64,000 nucleotides of DNA, taken from contig NW_019173991.1 in assembly GCF_001642475.1 (NCBI RefSeq), positions 124,001-188,000 of the forward strand, in the 5' to 3' direction. Below the pieces are notes generated by a model. It was not told the DNA's origin, searched no databases, and worked only from the letters and a program-made list of their open reading frames with translations. The translations under genes were made by a program, and so were the position numbers. Below are positions 1-11,183 of the stretch, piece by piece (position 1 is the first letter of the stretch; the number at the start of each line of letters is the position of its first letter). The stretch comes from Fonsecaea monophora. Lineage: Eukaryota; Ascomycota; Eurotiomycetes; Chaetothyriales; Herpotrichiellaceae.

Positions 1-290
1 CGCACTAGCAAAAACTCTCCATCTGCTTTTACATTGAGGAATTACTCAACCTAGGCCCGGCGGGCTAGGCTGCCAGGCTAGGCTGGCTGGGAAAAGCTGC
101 TCCTCAGGCCGCTCGGAGATCGACCCAGACCCTTCTCCCACTTTGAAAACCAGCTCGTTCTCGCTGCTGGCAAAATCTGCAGCTCGTCCCTTGGGATTAT
201 TATTTTCCTCCTCACTTCCTCCACTCCATATAGCCGAAGCCGGACCTCACTGCCCACGCCGCCCCTCCGACAAAACTCTCTACCCGGGCA

Positions 291-302
291 ATGGTGCCCT
301 GA
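291..302 (+). promoter_or_regulatory. Three-codon upstream ORF before the NMNAT gene
   Basis: An ATG at 291 opens a three-codon frame (Met-Val-Pro) that stops at 302. One base later lies the ATG at 304, which opens the long version of the NMN adenylyltransferase frame. If the transcript begins upstream of 291, this mini-frame would be met first and could control which downstream start is used. The transcript start is not known. Confidence 0.35.
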
Positions 303-594
303 GATGCTGAGTCGCCCTCACACTCCCTTCCTTCCGTCCTACTCAATCATAAACAGATCTTTGCGCAGGTATTTGGCTGCATTTCCAAAACCTACGCAAG
401 GCGCAAGAGCCCCGCTATCCGGCTCATCCACCCTCATAGATACGAGTAGTATCCCTCGCTCTGACAAATCACCTCTACCCTCGGCCATCTTCCTGTCTCC
501 TACGCACTCCCGTCGAGGCTTTCCAAGGACAAAGAACACCTTCGTTCAGACACGGTCGACCGTTCTGCAAGCCATCACCGGTGACGGCGACGAG

Positions 595-1460
595 ATGGAC
601 GAATACCGCTTCCCCGACTCCCGCCTGAAGAAGAAGATGGACGACCCAGAAAAAACACCTCTTCTGCTGGTTGCCTGCGGTTCCTTCTCACCAATTACCT
701 TCCTACACCTGCGTATGTTTGTCATGGCTGCCGACTACGTCAAGCACAACACGGACTACGAGATGATCGGCGGATACCTGTCTCCTGTGTCGGACGCCTA
801 CAAGAAGCAGGGCCTAGCTCCAGCAGAACACAGGTATGCAAGCCGAGCTCCGGCGTAACGTACTCTCCATTGCTGACAGATCCTCCTAGAGTCGCCATGT
901 GCCAACTTGCAATTGATAAAGCCTCCAGCTGGCTCATGGTTGACCCGTGGGAAGCTGAAAAGAAGGAATACCAGCCAACGGCAAAGGTCTTGGATCATTT
1001 CGACCATGAAATCAACGTCATCCGGAAGGGTATTGACACTGGAAACGGGACCCGGAAACCCGTCAAGATATCGCTCCTCGCTGGGGCCGATCTGATCCAG
1101 ACCATGTCCACCCCAGGCATTTGGAGCGAGAAGGATCTGGATCACATTCTCGGAAGATATGGCACTTTTATCATTGAAAGATCCGGCACCGACATCGACG
1201 AAGCCCTGGCCAGTTTGCAAAACTACCGTGACAATATCCACGTTATCCAGCAACTCATACAGAATGACGTCAGCAGCACAAAGATAAGACTTTTCCTGAG
1301 GAGAGGCATGAGCGTACAATACTTGATCCCAGCACCAGTCGTCGAGTATATTGAGCAAAATCATCTGTATAGAGACGATGCTCGTTCGTCGAGCACTACC
1401 TCGATTCAACACCCGGACAACGACAAAGGAAAGGCCAAGGAAGTCCCGACGACCAGTTGA
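595..1460 (+). CDS. Nicotinamide/nicotinate mononucleotide adenylyltransferase (NMNAT)
   Basis: This enzyme makes NAD+ (or its deamido form) from NMN/NaMN and ATP, the last step of NAD synthesis and salvage. The model is join(595..833, 890..1460), 269 residues. The 56 bp intron ends at the TAG at 887-889; the earlier CAG at 877-879 would give an immediate in-frame stop. The nucleotidyltransferase signature GSFSPITFLH is at residues 29-38, an AEHR-V-x-MCQLA segment spans the splice junction, and the SSTKIR signature with its RRG turn sits near the C-terminus. The length fits fungal Nma proteins. The same frame opens 97 codons earlier at an ATG at 304. That extension is rich in Ser, Arg and Pro with few acids near its start and could be a mitochondrial presequence or simply leader, so 595 is the conservative start. 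Confidence 0.93.
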
Positions 1461-2350
1461 ACAGCTCACCGCCCACTTTTATAAAGTTGTGTGATGTAAC
1501 CATCTGGCCAAGTTGATCCATCCTCGAAGAGGGTCGATGTAAGGCCAAACCTGACAAACAAGGCAGGTTCTCTCCCGTGTGACAGGGAAAGGCACGACGA
1601 GAGGGGACCAAGAGCACCTTTTGCGATGACGATAGTGAGTGTAGCTCACGGGTTGGTGCTGGAATTGTGTTCTGGCATAATGCGAGGTGCTCTACCTGTG
1701 TGATGAAAGAGAGGTCAATGCCTGCCTCAGCATCGCATTCATCAACGACGAGACGAGACGTCAAGAGCGCGTGGAGTTGGCACAGTGAGATGATGGCAGA
1801 TTGAGCGTGTTGGAAAACCGAAAAAAGGCTGGCGCCGGCGTTTATGCAGTGGTTGGATGATTTGCGCCCAGAGTATGGTATCTTTAGAACGGCGATGTGC
1901 ACAGGTGATGGAGAATGTCGATGTGAGGCCACCTGGATCATTTGAGTTCTGACGGTGGTCGTTTTCCTCTTCTGATAGAGGCCACAGTGCCGCGATAGAG
2001 GAAGTCTCGATCTGACCGAGAGACCAAGTTAGAAAGAGAGAAGAGAGCTATACGTTGTATCATGATACATGTGCACGACTACCTAGCAATTGTCATGTTC
2101 TGAGTCATGATCACATCACACATCCACCTAACATCCATCAGTGACATACACTACCGGTACCGACACCGTCCAGTATCAAGCGCTTTTGACACTCCAATGA
2201 TTCCCATCATATGTATATGTAAATGTTTATATCTACCCAGCTGTAGTCCTAGTGCTTGCTTAGTACATGAAACCTCAGCTTTTGACATATACCAGATCCA
2301 TACATTTGACATATGCATAGATAGGTACATACATGGCAAAGATACCTATG

Positions 2351-2378
2351 TACCTACCTACCTACCTACCTACCTACC
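2351..2378. repeat. (TACC)7 microsatellite
   Basis: Seven perfect TACC units are followed by degenerate CATCC/CACC units. Several isolated TACC/TACAT motifs occur just upstream. It resembles ordinary slippage repeats and is not the fungal telomere unit. Confidence 0.9.
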
Positions 2379-2817
2379 CATCCACCCACCCATGTAGATA
2401 CATTTTTCTCTCTGTTCTCGATTTTTAGAAGAGAATGCGAAAGATTATGTCCTTCAAGCAAGGAATCTTCCTCCCCTCCCCTCTTTCCATTGTTTTCACC
2501 CATCGCACCAAGACGCCGGATCACAGGTATCAAATAGGGGAAAGCAGAGAAAGAAAAAGTAATATGTATGCGCGGCCCTGCTCCTCCTCCTCATCCGCCT
2601 CTCGTGTTCTCCATCTTCCGTTTTCCCGGACCACAAGGGGCACCCCTCGTCGCCTCCGCGATCCATTCATTCATTCATGCCTCCACAAGGGAAAAAATGG
2701 GTTATTTTGTGTGTTTCTCGTCTTGTCTCGTACCATCTCAGCTCGTTTCGTGACCTGCTAAACCCCTTCCAAAAAATTACTCAAGAGGCCATCAATTTTT
2801 ACTTTTTGAGAGAAGGG

Positions 2818-2839
2818 GCGGCGGCGGCGGCGGCGGCGG
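2818..2839. repeat. (GCG)7 triplet run
   Basis: About seven GCG triplets lie in the 3' flank of the minus-strand gene ending at 2948. They lie outside any supported coding region. Confidence 0.85.
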
Positions 2840-2947
2840 TATGACCACCCATGTCAGGCCAGGCCAGGCCATGCATGCTATTCCTTGACGTGCACTCCCA
2901 CTTCCACTCCTAGACCCGCGCCCTGTCATATCCTATTCTACTCCTTT

Positions 2948-3946
2948 TTAATTCCAAGCTGCCCCCGCCGCAAGACCGTTGTCGGTCCCAACCCTCCCAG
3001 CTTCCTGATTGGGCCCGACGCCCGGCCTGTTTTGGGCCCAATCCCTCAGCTGTGTCCTATCCTTGCCCGTGTACTTGATCAGGTCTTCGTCAGTGTATTC
3101 CGACGGGCGCCGCGAGGACTGGAAGGACTGGAACTTTTGGCTGAACCACCCCTTCTTGGGTTCGCCCGTGTCATCGCCATCGTCATGGATGTCTGGGTTG
3201 CCGTTGGCGTACGAGGCCGTGGACATGTTGCGACCGTAGCCATCGTATTGTTGTTGTTGGTGATCGTCGCCGTCGTCGTGGTCGTTATCATTAGCATTAT
3301 TGTTATTGGGATTGTACCCTTCGGCCTGCGAGTAGCGCGGTCCTCCTCCTCCCCTCTGGCCGTCTTGATAGTTGGGGTTTGCTGGGTCGTTGGCGGTAGC
3401 GAATGCGTTTTTGGCCATGTCGGACGTCGGGTCCCCTCCTCCGTCCTGCATGCCGCCGCCGTTGGCGTACGACTGCTGCCTCTGTTGTCGCTGATAGTCC
3501 TGGTTGTCCCAGTCACCACCGTCCATGGTCTGGTACGGTCTCAGATCTCCATCGTTGTTGTTGTTGTTGTTGTTGTTGTTCCGATCCGTGGGCCCGCCGC
3601 CGGACATGGTCCTGTCGTTCCCACCGTGGTGGCCCGTCAACACACCCGAGTTCTCTCCCGGGCGATCAGGGCGAGTATCGTATTGATATTCCTGCTGCCA
3701 CTGCTCCCAGGCGACCGTGCTCTGTTCGGTCGCGCCAATGTCGCGACTCTCCTCCCTCATCCGCGGAGGAGGTTGCTCGTGTGGCGCATACTCGGTCATG
3801 CGCCGCTGACGGGCGTTTTGGTCATAATCGACGTCGGAGAAGTTGGTCCCGATCTTTTTGATCTGCTGTGCTGATGTCACCGTCGTAGGCTGGCTGTTGA
3901 GGTTCGGTATGTCGGATCCCTTCAGACTTGACGATCCGCAGCCCAT
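2948..3946 (-). CDS. Putative N-myristoylated, Asn/Gln-rich conserved fungal protein
   Basis: This is a single exon of 332 residues. I chose the ATG at 3946 because the protein then starts MGCGSSSLKGSD, which has Gly2, Cys3 and Ser6 as expected for N-myristoylation plus palmitoylation; the frame extends 33 codons further upstream but that hides the lipidation site. The body is hydrophilic and low in complexity, with a run of nine Asn (GTT triplets on the plus strand near 3555), Gln/Asn/Gly/Asp-rich stretches and many Tyr. The C-terminal part (EYTDEDLIKYTGKDRTQL and following) is more compositionally normal and is probably the conserved region. A membrane-attached regulatory or scaffold protein is the inference; I cannot name a function. 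The long plus-strand frame overlapping it is an antisense shadow. Confidence 0.7.
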   Translation of the reverse strand: MGCGSSSLKGSDIPNLNSQPTTVTSAQQIKKIGTNFSDVDYDQNARQRRMTEYAPHEQPPPRMREESRDIGATEQSTVAWEQWQQEYQYDTRPDRPGENSGVLTGHHGGNDRTMSGGGPTDRNNNNNNNNNDGDLRPYQTMDGGDWDNQDYQRQQRQQSYANGGGMQDGGGDPTSDMAKNAFATANDPANPNYQDGQRGGGGPRYSQAEGYNPNNNNANDNDHDDGDDHQQQQYDGYGRNMSTASYANGNPDIHDDGDDTGEPKKGWFSQKFQSFQSSRRPSEYTDEDLIKYTGKDRTQLRDWAQNRPGVGPNQEAGRVGTDNGLAAGAAWN

Positions 3947-5557
3947 TGTGTGGTTTGTGTGCAAAGAAAAAGCCAAAGAGAGTATAGTATTGTCGTGTCG
4001 CTGGTTGACCGGATTCGAGCGGAAGCTGGGGTTTTGTATCACCAAGGTATAGGCCGGTTGTTGATAATAATACCAAGGTCTCTTTCTCGGGATTGAGATG
4101 GTAGAACAGGCCTATCCCCGACGGCGCAATGATGCGGCAGCGGGCGAAAGAGATGAGTGAGTGCGGGTGTGCGGGAGGGTGCGTTTGTTGCCTTGGTTGG
4201 TGGGTGAGTGAGTGGTGATGATGTAGTTTACGTCTGGATGGAGGTACGAGGTAGCATTCGTAGTAGCAGTTCGCTATCCCTAGTCCCCTTGAAGATCAGT
4301 TGGGGTATTTTCTTGCCGTCTTGTCGTTTTCTTCTTCGCGCGTGTGCGCGCGCTCTCTCTCTCTCTCTGACTCTCTATATTGTCTGTCTCGAGCTCAGAG
4401 ATGGTTTCCGCAGCGAACAAATCCTTGCATTCTTAAACAGAACTTCCAACGGTGATGGCCGCGCTACGAGTAATGCGTTCACTAGGTGAAGGATCTGCTT
4501 GGTATAGGCGCACTAGACCAGTCCAAAGATCCAAGAATAGGTCTCAGTCTCACGTCAAGGTGGGAGGGGGTGCACAGCCAGCCTCGGTCGATAGCCGCAG
4601 GCTTGCGGGCCAATGCTGATGTGTACGGGTATTGTACCTCGTACATAGAGCGCATAATACACCCAGTATGATTGTGGGACAGTGGCGACATGTCTCCCCG
4701 GTCATTGGCCTGCTAAGTCACACAGGCGTAACAGGGTCACCCAAGGGTCGCAATTGTTACAAGGCCCGCGAAAGCCCCAGCGATCAGCTGCTGGAGCCAA
4801 AAAGTAAATTAATAGATACGCGGGATTGTGGGGTGACAAGGCCCGCCCCAACCGAGGTAACCAAGATGGGAACTTGTATAAAGTACCGGGTATATATGTA
4901 CTAACATTCCTCTTGATCATGGGTGGTAATCTTGTGCGGGAGGAATGGTGGACCGTAAGTGCGGGAGGCGCATTAGATTTTGGTGCATTTTCGAGGGATT
5001 GGTATCTTGTTAAAATTGACCAGGCCAGAGAAGCCTTTGACCAACAGTAATGTTATCCACATATTGGGAGTCGAGATAAAAGTACATGGTGATGGTACAT
5101 ATGTGCATGGTACATTCAGTGTGTCTGTTCTCGACCGAGCAGCACTTCCTGTGTGAAATACTTGCCTGTAGAGAAAGAAACATAGTCTCCTCAGTTGCTG
5201 CGATTGTTTCCATATTGTGCGACTTTGGGGATCGGTGGTCTGTCTGATAGTCGGTAGACAACCGAAACAGAAGCACAGACAGAACTGCAGAGGCTGCTTC
5301 GCCTGTCGTGTTATCGCTTTGAAAGTGGTTCGTCAATCCATGGCAACCGCCAAGTCGACGTTGTGTTTCCCAGGGCTTGGGCTGACAACTGGAAGGATCA
5401 GTCAACCAGGAACCCGAGCGCCCTTCTTGACATCCGTCTCTTCTTGAGGTAGGCATTGCTGTATTGTGCTGCCGCTATGTTGACACAAATTCTCAGGTGG
5501 ATGCGCGCAATAGCTGCGATGTCGCCGTCTGAATGGCTGGTGACAAGTAGAACCAGT
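3947..5557. other. Intergenic, no gene recognised
   Basis: About 1.6 kb lies between two minus-strand genes. It holds a (CT)8 run at 4353-4368 next to a CG/TG alternating stretch, likely in the promoter or leader of the gene starting at 3946. No coherent coding structure was seen. Confidence 0.6.
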
Positions 5558-6516
5558 TTACAATGGTTTCACGCCTCGATGAATGCTGGCAATACCTCCC
5601 GTCAGGTCTTCATAGCCTTTCCCCGGTGTGACGAAGCCGGCCTCTTCGATCATCGACTTAAACTCCTCCTGTGTGGGGAATCGCTCGATGCTTTCAACAA
5701 GGTACTGATAACTGTCCCGATCACCAGCCACCAACTGACCAATCAAAGGTATAGCGCCAAAACTCCATCTCTTGTAGACGGCATTGAACAGTGAGTTGTT
5801 AACATGGCTGAACTCTAGACACGCGAAAACTCCGCCTGGTTTGAGGACTCGAAATGCTTCACGAATGGCAGCATCTTTATTGGTGAAATTGCGGATCCCG
5901 AAGGCAACCGTGTAAAGATCAATGGAATTCGACTCGATCGAAGGCATGGATTCGGCGTTCCCCTCCATGAATGATAGTCGCCCTGAATTCCAATACGGTG
6001 TTTCCTGGGCTCTTTTCTGTCCTTCAGCCAGCATGTCTGCATTGATGTCCGCGATGGTGACTTTTGTTTTAACGTCGAGATTCACATTGGTAGCGTGGTC
6101 AAGCATGCGGAATGCAATGTCGCCAGTGCCTCCTGCCACATCAAGAATATTCCAGCCCTTTTCGCTGGTTCGGCTGCCCGGGTTGAGGCTGCGGACGAAA
6201 TAGTCCTTCCAGAGGCGGTGGATGCCCAATGACATAAGGTCGTTCATGGTATCATATGAGGACGCGACGGATGAGAAAACAGCACCCACTAACAAGGTGT
6301 AAGCATGTAGTCCAATATAACCTGTATTTAGACGCTACCTCTTGCCTCCTTTTGCGTCTCTGAGACGGTCTCAAAGCCGAAGTGAGTTGTGCGTTCATTT
6401 TCACTGGGGAGGTGCTGGCGTCGTAGCGAACTCGTAGTAAGGAATCGTTGCGGCGACGTCGAACCGACACAGCAGCTTCGTAGGCCGTGAGGCCTTCGGT
6501 AGAGCGGGCGAAGCAT
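5558..6516 (-). CDS. COQ5: COQ5: 2-polyprenyl-6-methoxy-1,4-benzoquinone C-methyltransferase
   Basis: This is the SAM-dependent C-methyltransferase of ubiquinone synthesis, acting in the CoQ synthome on the matrix face of the inner mitochondrial membrane. The model is complement(join(5558..6288, 6339..6516)), 302 residues, with a 50 bp intron. The first exon encodes an Arg/Ser-rich presequence and the THFGFETV motif that precedes the domain in fungal Coq5. The second has FSSVASSYDTMNDLMSLG, the SAM motif DVAGGTGDIAF (about 108-118), the GIRNF and FRVLKPGG motifs, and the family ending YEDLTGGIASIHRG. The intron joins G to TG to give the Val expected in the family. The gene is divergent from the E1 alpha gene, with 315 bp between the two start codons. 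Confidence 0.95.
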
Positions 6517-6831
6517 TTGTTCCAGCTCAAATATGATCTGCGCTGGACAACTTCAATCTCCAGAGCGAATCGCAGCTAAGACCAATTTTCGTGAATCTGA
6601 ATTCCCAAAACAGTCTAGTTCGCACGGGCCCGAAACAGCCTCAACTTCCTCCGACTCCGGCATCTCCTTGCTCCGGCAGTGGCCGAGGATAACCGAAGTC
6701 CCTATTCCACCCTTTCGACGCTTCCTCGTCGTCCTTGTCGCGACTCTTCCTTCTCTTCTTAATCTACCCTCATAGCATCAAGCATCTCTTCCATTGTTTT
6801 AGGGTGGCCTCGTTGCTTTTGACAAGTGAAG
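6517..6831. promoter_or_regulatory. Shared divergent promoter region, COQ5 and BCKDH E1 alpha
   Basis: These 315 bp separate the start codons of two divergently transcribed mitochondrial enzyme genes, so both promoters and both leaders must lie here. No specific element is assigned. A pyrimidine-rich segment lies toward the E1 alpha side. Confidence 0.6.
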
Positions 6832-8265
6832 ATGAAAAGTCGAGCTGTTCTGAGGCCCTTGGCGGCATCCTGCAGATACAAACATGCGATACTGCTGAGG
6901 AGATCAGGGATACGATGGGCAAGCGATACCTGGTCTGCCGGCCCTGCACAGAAAGCAGGATCGGATTCGTACGTTTCTCCGTCCGCGGTTGTTGTCCCCG
7001 GTCTCGTTTGCTGATTCCATGGCCCCAGAGTGCATTTCCCAGGAGCTCTCAAGAGTAAATTTACCTCGACCATGCGGTTTCAGAATCCAGCCGAGGAGAA
7101 CGCGATGCCAACTTACAGGATAATGGATGCAGACGGTAATATTGTGGACACCACCAGAGATCCACAATCTGCATCTGACGACGAAATCATTCAGTGGTAT
7201 CGCACTATGTTGACCGTCAGTATTATGGATTTGATCGCGTTTGAAGCACAACGGCAAGGACGATTCAGCTTTTATATGGTCTCTGCCGGTGAAGAAGGTA
7301 TTGCGGTAGGATCAGCCTCGGCACTAACACCAGAGGATGTTTGTTTTCTGCAGTATCGCGAGCAAGGGGTGCTCTTGCACCGAGGCTTCACACTGAAGGA
7401 GATGATGAGCCAATTGTTTTCAAACAAAGACGATAACGGCAAAGGACGAAATATGCCTGTCCATTATGGCAGTGGAAAGCACAACGTCCATACAATTTCG
7501 AGCCCTTTAGCGACCCAGATTCCTCAGGCGGCTGGGGCCGCATATGCGTTGAAAATGCAGCGGCTCCTTAATCCGAATGTGCCCCCAAGGATTGTCGCTT
7601 GTTACTTTGGAGAGGGCGCGGCAAGTGAAGGGGATTTCCACGCTGCACTCAATATCGCCGCCACAAAGTCTTGTCCCATTGTATTTGTCTGTCGCAACAA
7701 TGGCTTTGCTATTTCAACGGCGAGCATTGAACAGTACAAGGGAGATGGCATCGCTAGTCGAGGTTTAGGGTACGGTATCGATACCATCCGGGTGGATGGC
7801 AACGATATCTTTGCCGTGAGGGCGGTCATGCTGGAAGCCAGGAAACGCGCCCTTGAAGGCGATTGCAAACCCATCCTAGTCGAAGCTATGAGTTACCGAG
7901 TGAGTCATCACAGCACTAGCGACGACAGTTTCGCCTATCGAGCCAAAAGAGAGGTAGAGGAGTGGAAACGAAGAGACAACCCCATTACACGGCTCCGCAA
8001 GTGGATGGAAAAGAAGGGTATCTGGGACGAGGACAAAGAAAAGGAAGCGAGGGCGTCAATCCGCAAAGAAGTCTTGCGAGAGTTTTCAGCTGCAGAAAAA
8101 GTCAAGAAACCACCGGTCCGAGCGATGTTCGAGGATGTCTACGAGGAACTCACTCCAGAGACTCGAGCCCACATGAAAGAACTGAAGCGAATAATCGAAA
8201 AGTATCCAAAGGAGTATAGCGGCATTTCCGAGCATGAAGGAGGACTCAAGAGTCTGGAGGAATGA
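6832..8265 (+). CDS. Branched-chain 2-oxoacid dehydrogenase E1 subunit alpha, mitochondrial
   Basis: This is the thiamine-diphosphate-dependent decarboxylase subunit that oxidises the keto acids of Val, Leu and Ile, paired with E1 beta in the matrix complex. The model is join(6832..6968, 7029..8265), 457 residues, with a 60 bp intron whose removal gives the family segment S-V-HFPGALKSKFTSTM. The first exon is an Arg/Ala/Ser-rich mitochondrial presequence; the start is the ATG at 6832. The ThDP motif runs from GEGAASEGD (about 240) to the NN pair (about 269-270). SYRVSHHSTSDDS (to about 346) is the phosphorylation loop typical of this family and distinguishes it from pyruvate dehydrogenase E1 alpha. 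The length is normal. Confidence 0.95.
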
Positions 8266-9098
8266 GTCCAGATCGGTTGAGGGCGAACTCAACGCCACCA
8301 GAATACCCGATGGATGAGCCGTGGGCCGGCCATCGAAGCATCACCACTATATCACTCCAATCAAAGCAGACTGAGGAAACCACGGGTTATTCGTGCTGGA
8401 CCCGTGATGATGGGACACGTTATGGACAACGAGGCTGAGGGTGGAGGAAGCGGAGAGGCAGCGAGTGACACGTGCACGAAACCGCCGATTGGGAGGCTGG
8501 GGACGCCATAGTGGCCGCTTGGCGCCACTGTGGCTTGATGATTGCCAAGCCGGGAATATTGAACGGCTTCCAGCCACCCACGTTCCGGCCGCCGCTGCAG
8601 GGTCCAATATTCGACGCTATTCCTGATAAGGCTAAGACCGTTTTCGTCAGCCTCGAGCTGGGCTTCCAGCCTCCCTCAATCTCTCCAATCCCATTGTCCA
8701 TCTTATTGTTTTCTGTGAATAGAAGTCTCTCACTGTGGTGATGGCCAATAATCAGATATCCCGCTAGCTGAAATGGTCGAAAATGTTTCCCGGTTACCGC
8801 TTTGGCGTCAGGAGATTGTGGTGCTGTCCATGAGAGCTGACGTCGTCTTTGTCTACCAGCCTCCTCGCCGGGGAAACCATCAGTGACTACTTTTTGTTAC
8901 CATGGCCATGGATCCTTTTTCTACTGTGACAATCTCAATATCCTCTTCTTTACTTGTTCAGTGAATATCCGCTCGTGCACCTTATTGTGTATTACTGTCA
9001 TGCCATCAACTTGAGTTTGCTTGATCCTCCCAGCAATTTTCCGGTTGCTCAGTTTTTGCTGCATTGTTCCGGCGTTCGATATTTTTACACTGTACAAA
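8266..9098. other. Intergenic, no gene recognised
   Basis: About 830 bp separate the E1 alpha gene and the CRH gene. Only short, featureless frames are present. Confidence 0.6.
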
Positions 9099-11183
9099 AT
9101 GTATTCCACACTGGCGGGCTCAGCCCTCACTGTGTTGACCCTTTGTTCCATCGTACCACGCACAGAAGCACAGACGTACTCGTCATGTAATCCTCTTCTA
9201 CAAAGTGAGTCTATTTCTCTACCTCGGCTTTTGGAATCGAAGACTGACTGCGCTCAGGTGGATGTCCTGCAGACCCTGCTCTCGGCAGGACTGTCGACAT
9301 TGATTTCACAGCAGGCTCCTCGAGCGAATTCGGCGCCTCAGGAGCAGTAAGTTACACCTCCGACGGCGCAGCATTCACGATCTCCCAGCACGGCGATGCT
9401 CCTACCCTCTCTTCGAATTGGTACATAATGTTCGGCCACGTCGATTATGTGGTGAAAGCGGCTCCAGGAACGGGAATAGTGAGCGCCGCTATTCTGCAGT
9501 CTGATTGCCTTGACGAGATCGACTGGGAATGGATAGGTGGGGATAATACACAAGCCCAGAGCAATTACTTTGGGAAGGGCATCACAACAACTGGCTACAA
9601 CCGAGGAGCATTTCATGGAGCACCCAACAACCATGACGAGTTTCACACCTACAGCATTGACTGGACTGCCGACCAGATTGTTTGGTCGATCGATGGCACC
9701 ACAGTTCGAGTCATGACCCAAGACCAAGCAGAAGCCGGCCAATATCCCCAGACTCCAATGTACGTCAAGTTAGGTACTTGGGCTGGTGGCGATTCATCCA
9801 ACCCTGAAGGCACAATTCAGTGGGCCGGAGGCGTTACCGACTACTCCGCGGGGCCCTTCACCATGTATGTGAAGTCTGTCCATGTCACGGACTACTCGAC
9901 AGGGTCACAATACACCTACAGTGGTACCAGCGGTACCTGGCAATCCATCAGTTCGACTGGCGGCCAAATCAACAGTGAAGGTGACGGTACTCCAGCTGCG
10001 ACTGGAACAGCACCTGCAGTCACTTCCTCCGTGCCCAATGATGCGCCACTTGCTTTTGGAAACAGCGGTGACACCTCTTCAGTGTATGCTACGCGAACAG
10101 GCTGGCCGTGGTCTGGAACGGCCACAGCCACAGCAGTGTCTGTGGTAAGCTCTTCAATTTCTGGGCTGACAAGTCAGTGGATTCCTATCTTGCATCAGCT
10201 CGAACTCTAGTGCGCATGTGCTAACTGTTTACTAGTCGACATCTCCCTCCCTATATTCGTCTCCATCGGTAGTATCATCTTCGGCCTCGGCCTCGGCTTC
10301 GCTTGAGGTTGTGACTTCTTATGACGGACAAGGCTTTCCTACAATCATTACCATCAACCCTGCGGCGCCAACAATACCAACAAGTTACGACAGTCAGGGC
10401 TTTCCAATTACCAACACCAGCCTCATTTCTGAGCCAACCTCTCAGCCTGCGACAGTACAAGGATCGTCAATCACAGCCGCATCAGGCTCCGCATTGGTGA
10501 GCTCAGTATCTTCGAATTCGGCCTCAGCACCATCCGAAGGCCCGAGCTCCGCAGCCTCAGCTCCACAGAGCTCCAGCGCTACAGCATCGGAGGCCTCTGA
10601 GACCGCAAACACGTCGTTCATGACAATTTCTACCTCAACACCCCTCGGTTTCATCCCCACTTCGGGTTCGAGCTCTGTGTCCGCCCCCGTCTCTGCCACG
10701 GCGTCGACAACCGTTATTTCCGGCGAAACGGGGTCAATAACCACATCATTGTCCAGCTCTCCATCCAACCCAAGCAGCAGCTCGTCTTTTATTAGCCTGA
10801 TCACTTCCCAATCGCAGACCACTCTGTCAAACTCTGGGGTTGCTGTTGGGAGCTCAACTACAAGTAGCACGATCGCCGCAACTAACTCCGACAGCAGATC
10901 AGCATTAGGCTCGGGTTCGTCTACAGCGTCACTTTCTTCGACACTTCGGTCGTCCTCGCTCTCAAGCAGCGAGATCAGGAGCAGCAGGACCAGTACGATC
11001 AGCTCACACCAAAGTACATCCACGACAGCATCAAGTCAAGTGTTGAGTGGAACAGCAACACTTTCAGCATCCGCTACAACATCAGGCACGCCGCCTGCGG
11101 TGAATCTTGCAGGTCAAATACGGAGTTTTCATCCACTCGGAGGGGTTATGGTGCTAGGGGCAGGGGCCTTATGCTTGTTTTGA
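9099..11183 (+). CDS. CRH-type GH16 cell-wall transglycosylase, Ser/Thr-rich, probably GPI-anchored
   Basis: CRH enzymes cross-link chitin to beta-glucan in the fungal wall. The model is join(9099..9204, 9258..10144, 10236..11183), 646 residues, with introns of 53 and 91 bp (the second has a CTAAC branch site just upstream of its acceptor). The protein starts with a hydrophobic signal peptide ending near TEA-Q, followed by SCNPLLQSGCPADPALG, the cysteine-bearing lead of the family. The catalytic motif DEIDWE is at about 121-126, with both acids present. From about 330 to the end the chain is Ser/Thr/Ala-rich with two TSYD-(G/S)-QGFP repeats, then a short hydrophobic C-terminus after a Gly/Pro/Asn stretch, as expected for GPI attachment. 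The Ser/Thr tail is longer than the catalytic domain. Confidence 0.92.

Larger units (their letters stand above)
1461..2947. other. Intergenic, no gene recognised
   Basis: About 1.5 kb lies between NMNAT and the convergent minus-strand gene. Short open frames occur on both strands but none has a recognisable motif or a coherent splice structure. It contains a TACC microsatellite, a GCG-triplet run and pyrimidine-rich tracts. Confidence 0.6.

Noticed and set aside
871..889. Earlier CAG acceptor at 877-879 for the NMNAT intron
   Set aside because: It gives an in-frame TAG three codons on. The TAG acceptor at 887-889 restores the AEHR-V-x-M family sequence.
2351..2378. TACC repeats as telomere-like sequence
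   Set aside because: The unit is not the fungal TTAGGG type, the tract is only 28 bp, and it lies between ordinary housekeeping genes.
2885..3874. Plus-strand 329-codon frame
   Set aside because: It is antisense to the Asn/Gln-rich myristoylated-type protein. Its Val/Ile-rich repeats are just the complement of AAC/CAA/GAC codons.
10442..11023. Minus-strand 193-codon frame
   Set aside because: It is the complement of the Ser/Thr-rich tail of the CRH gene and has Glu/Asp/Val shadow composition.
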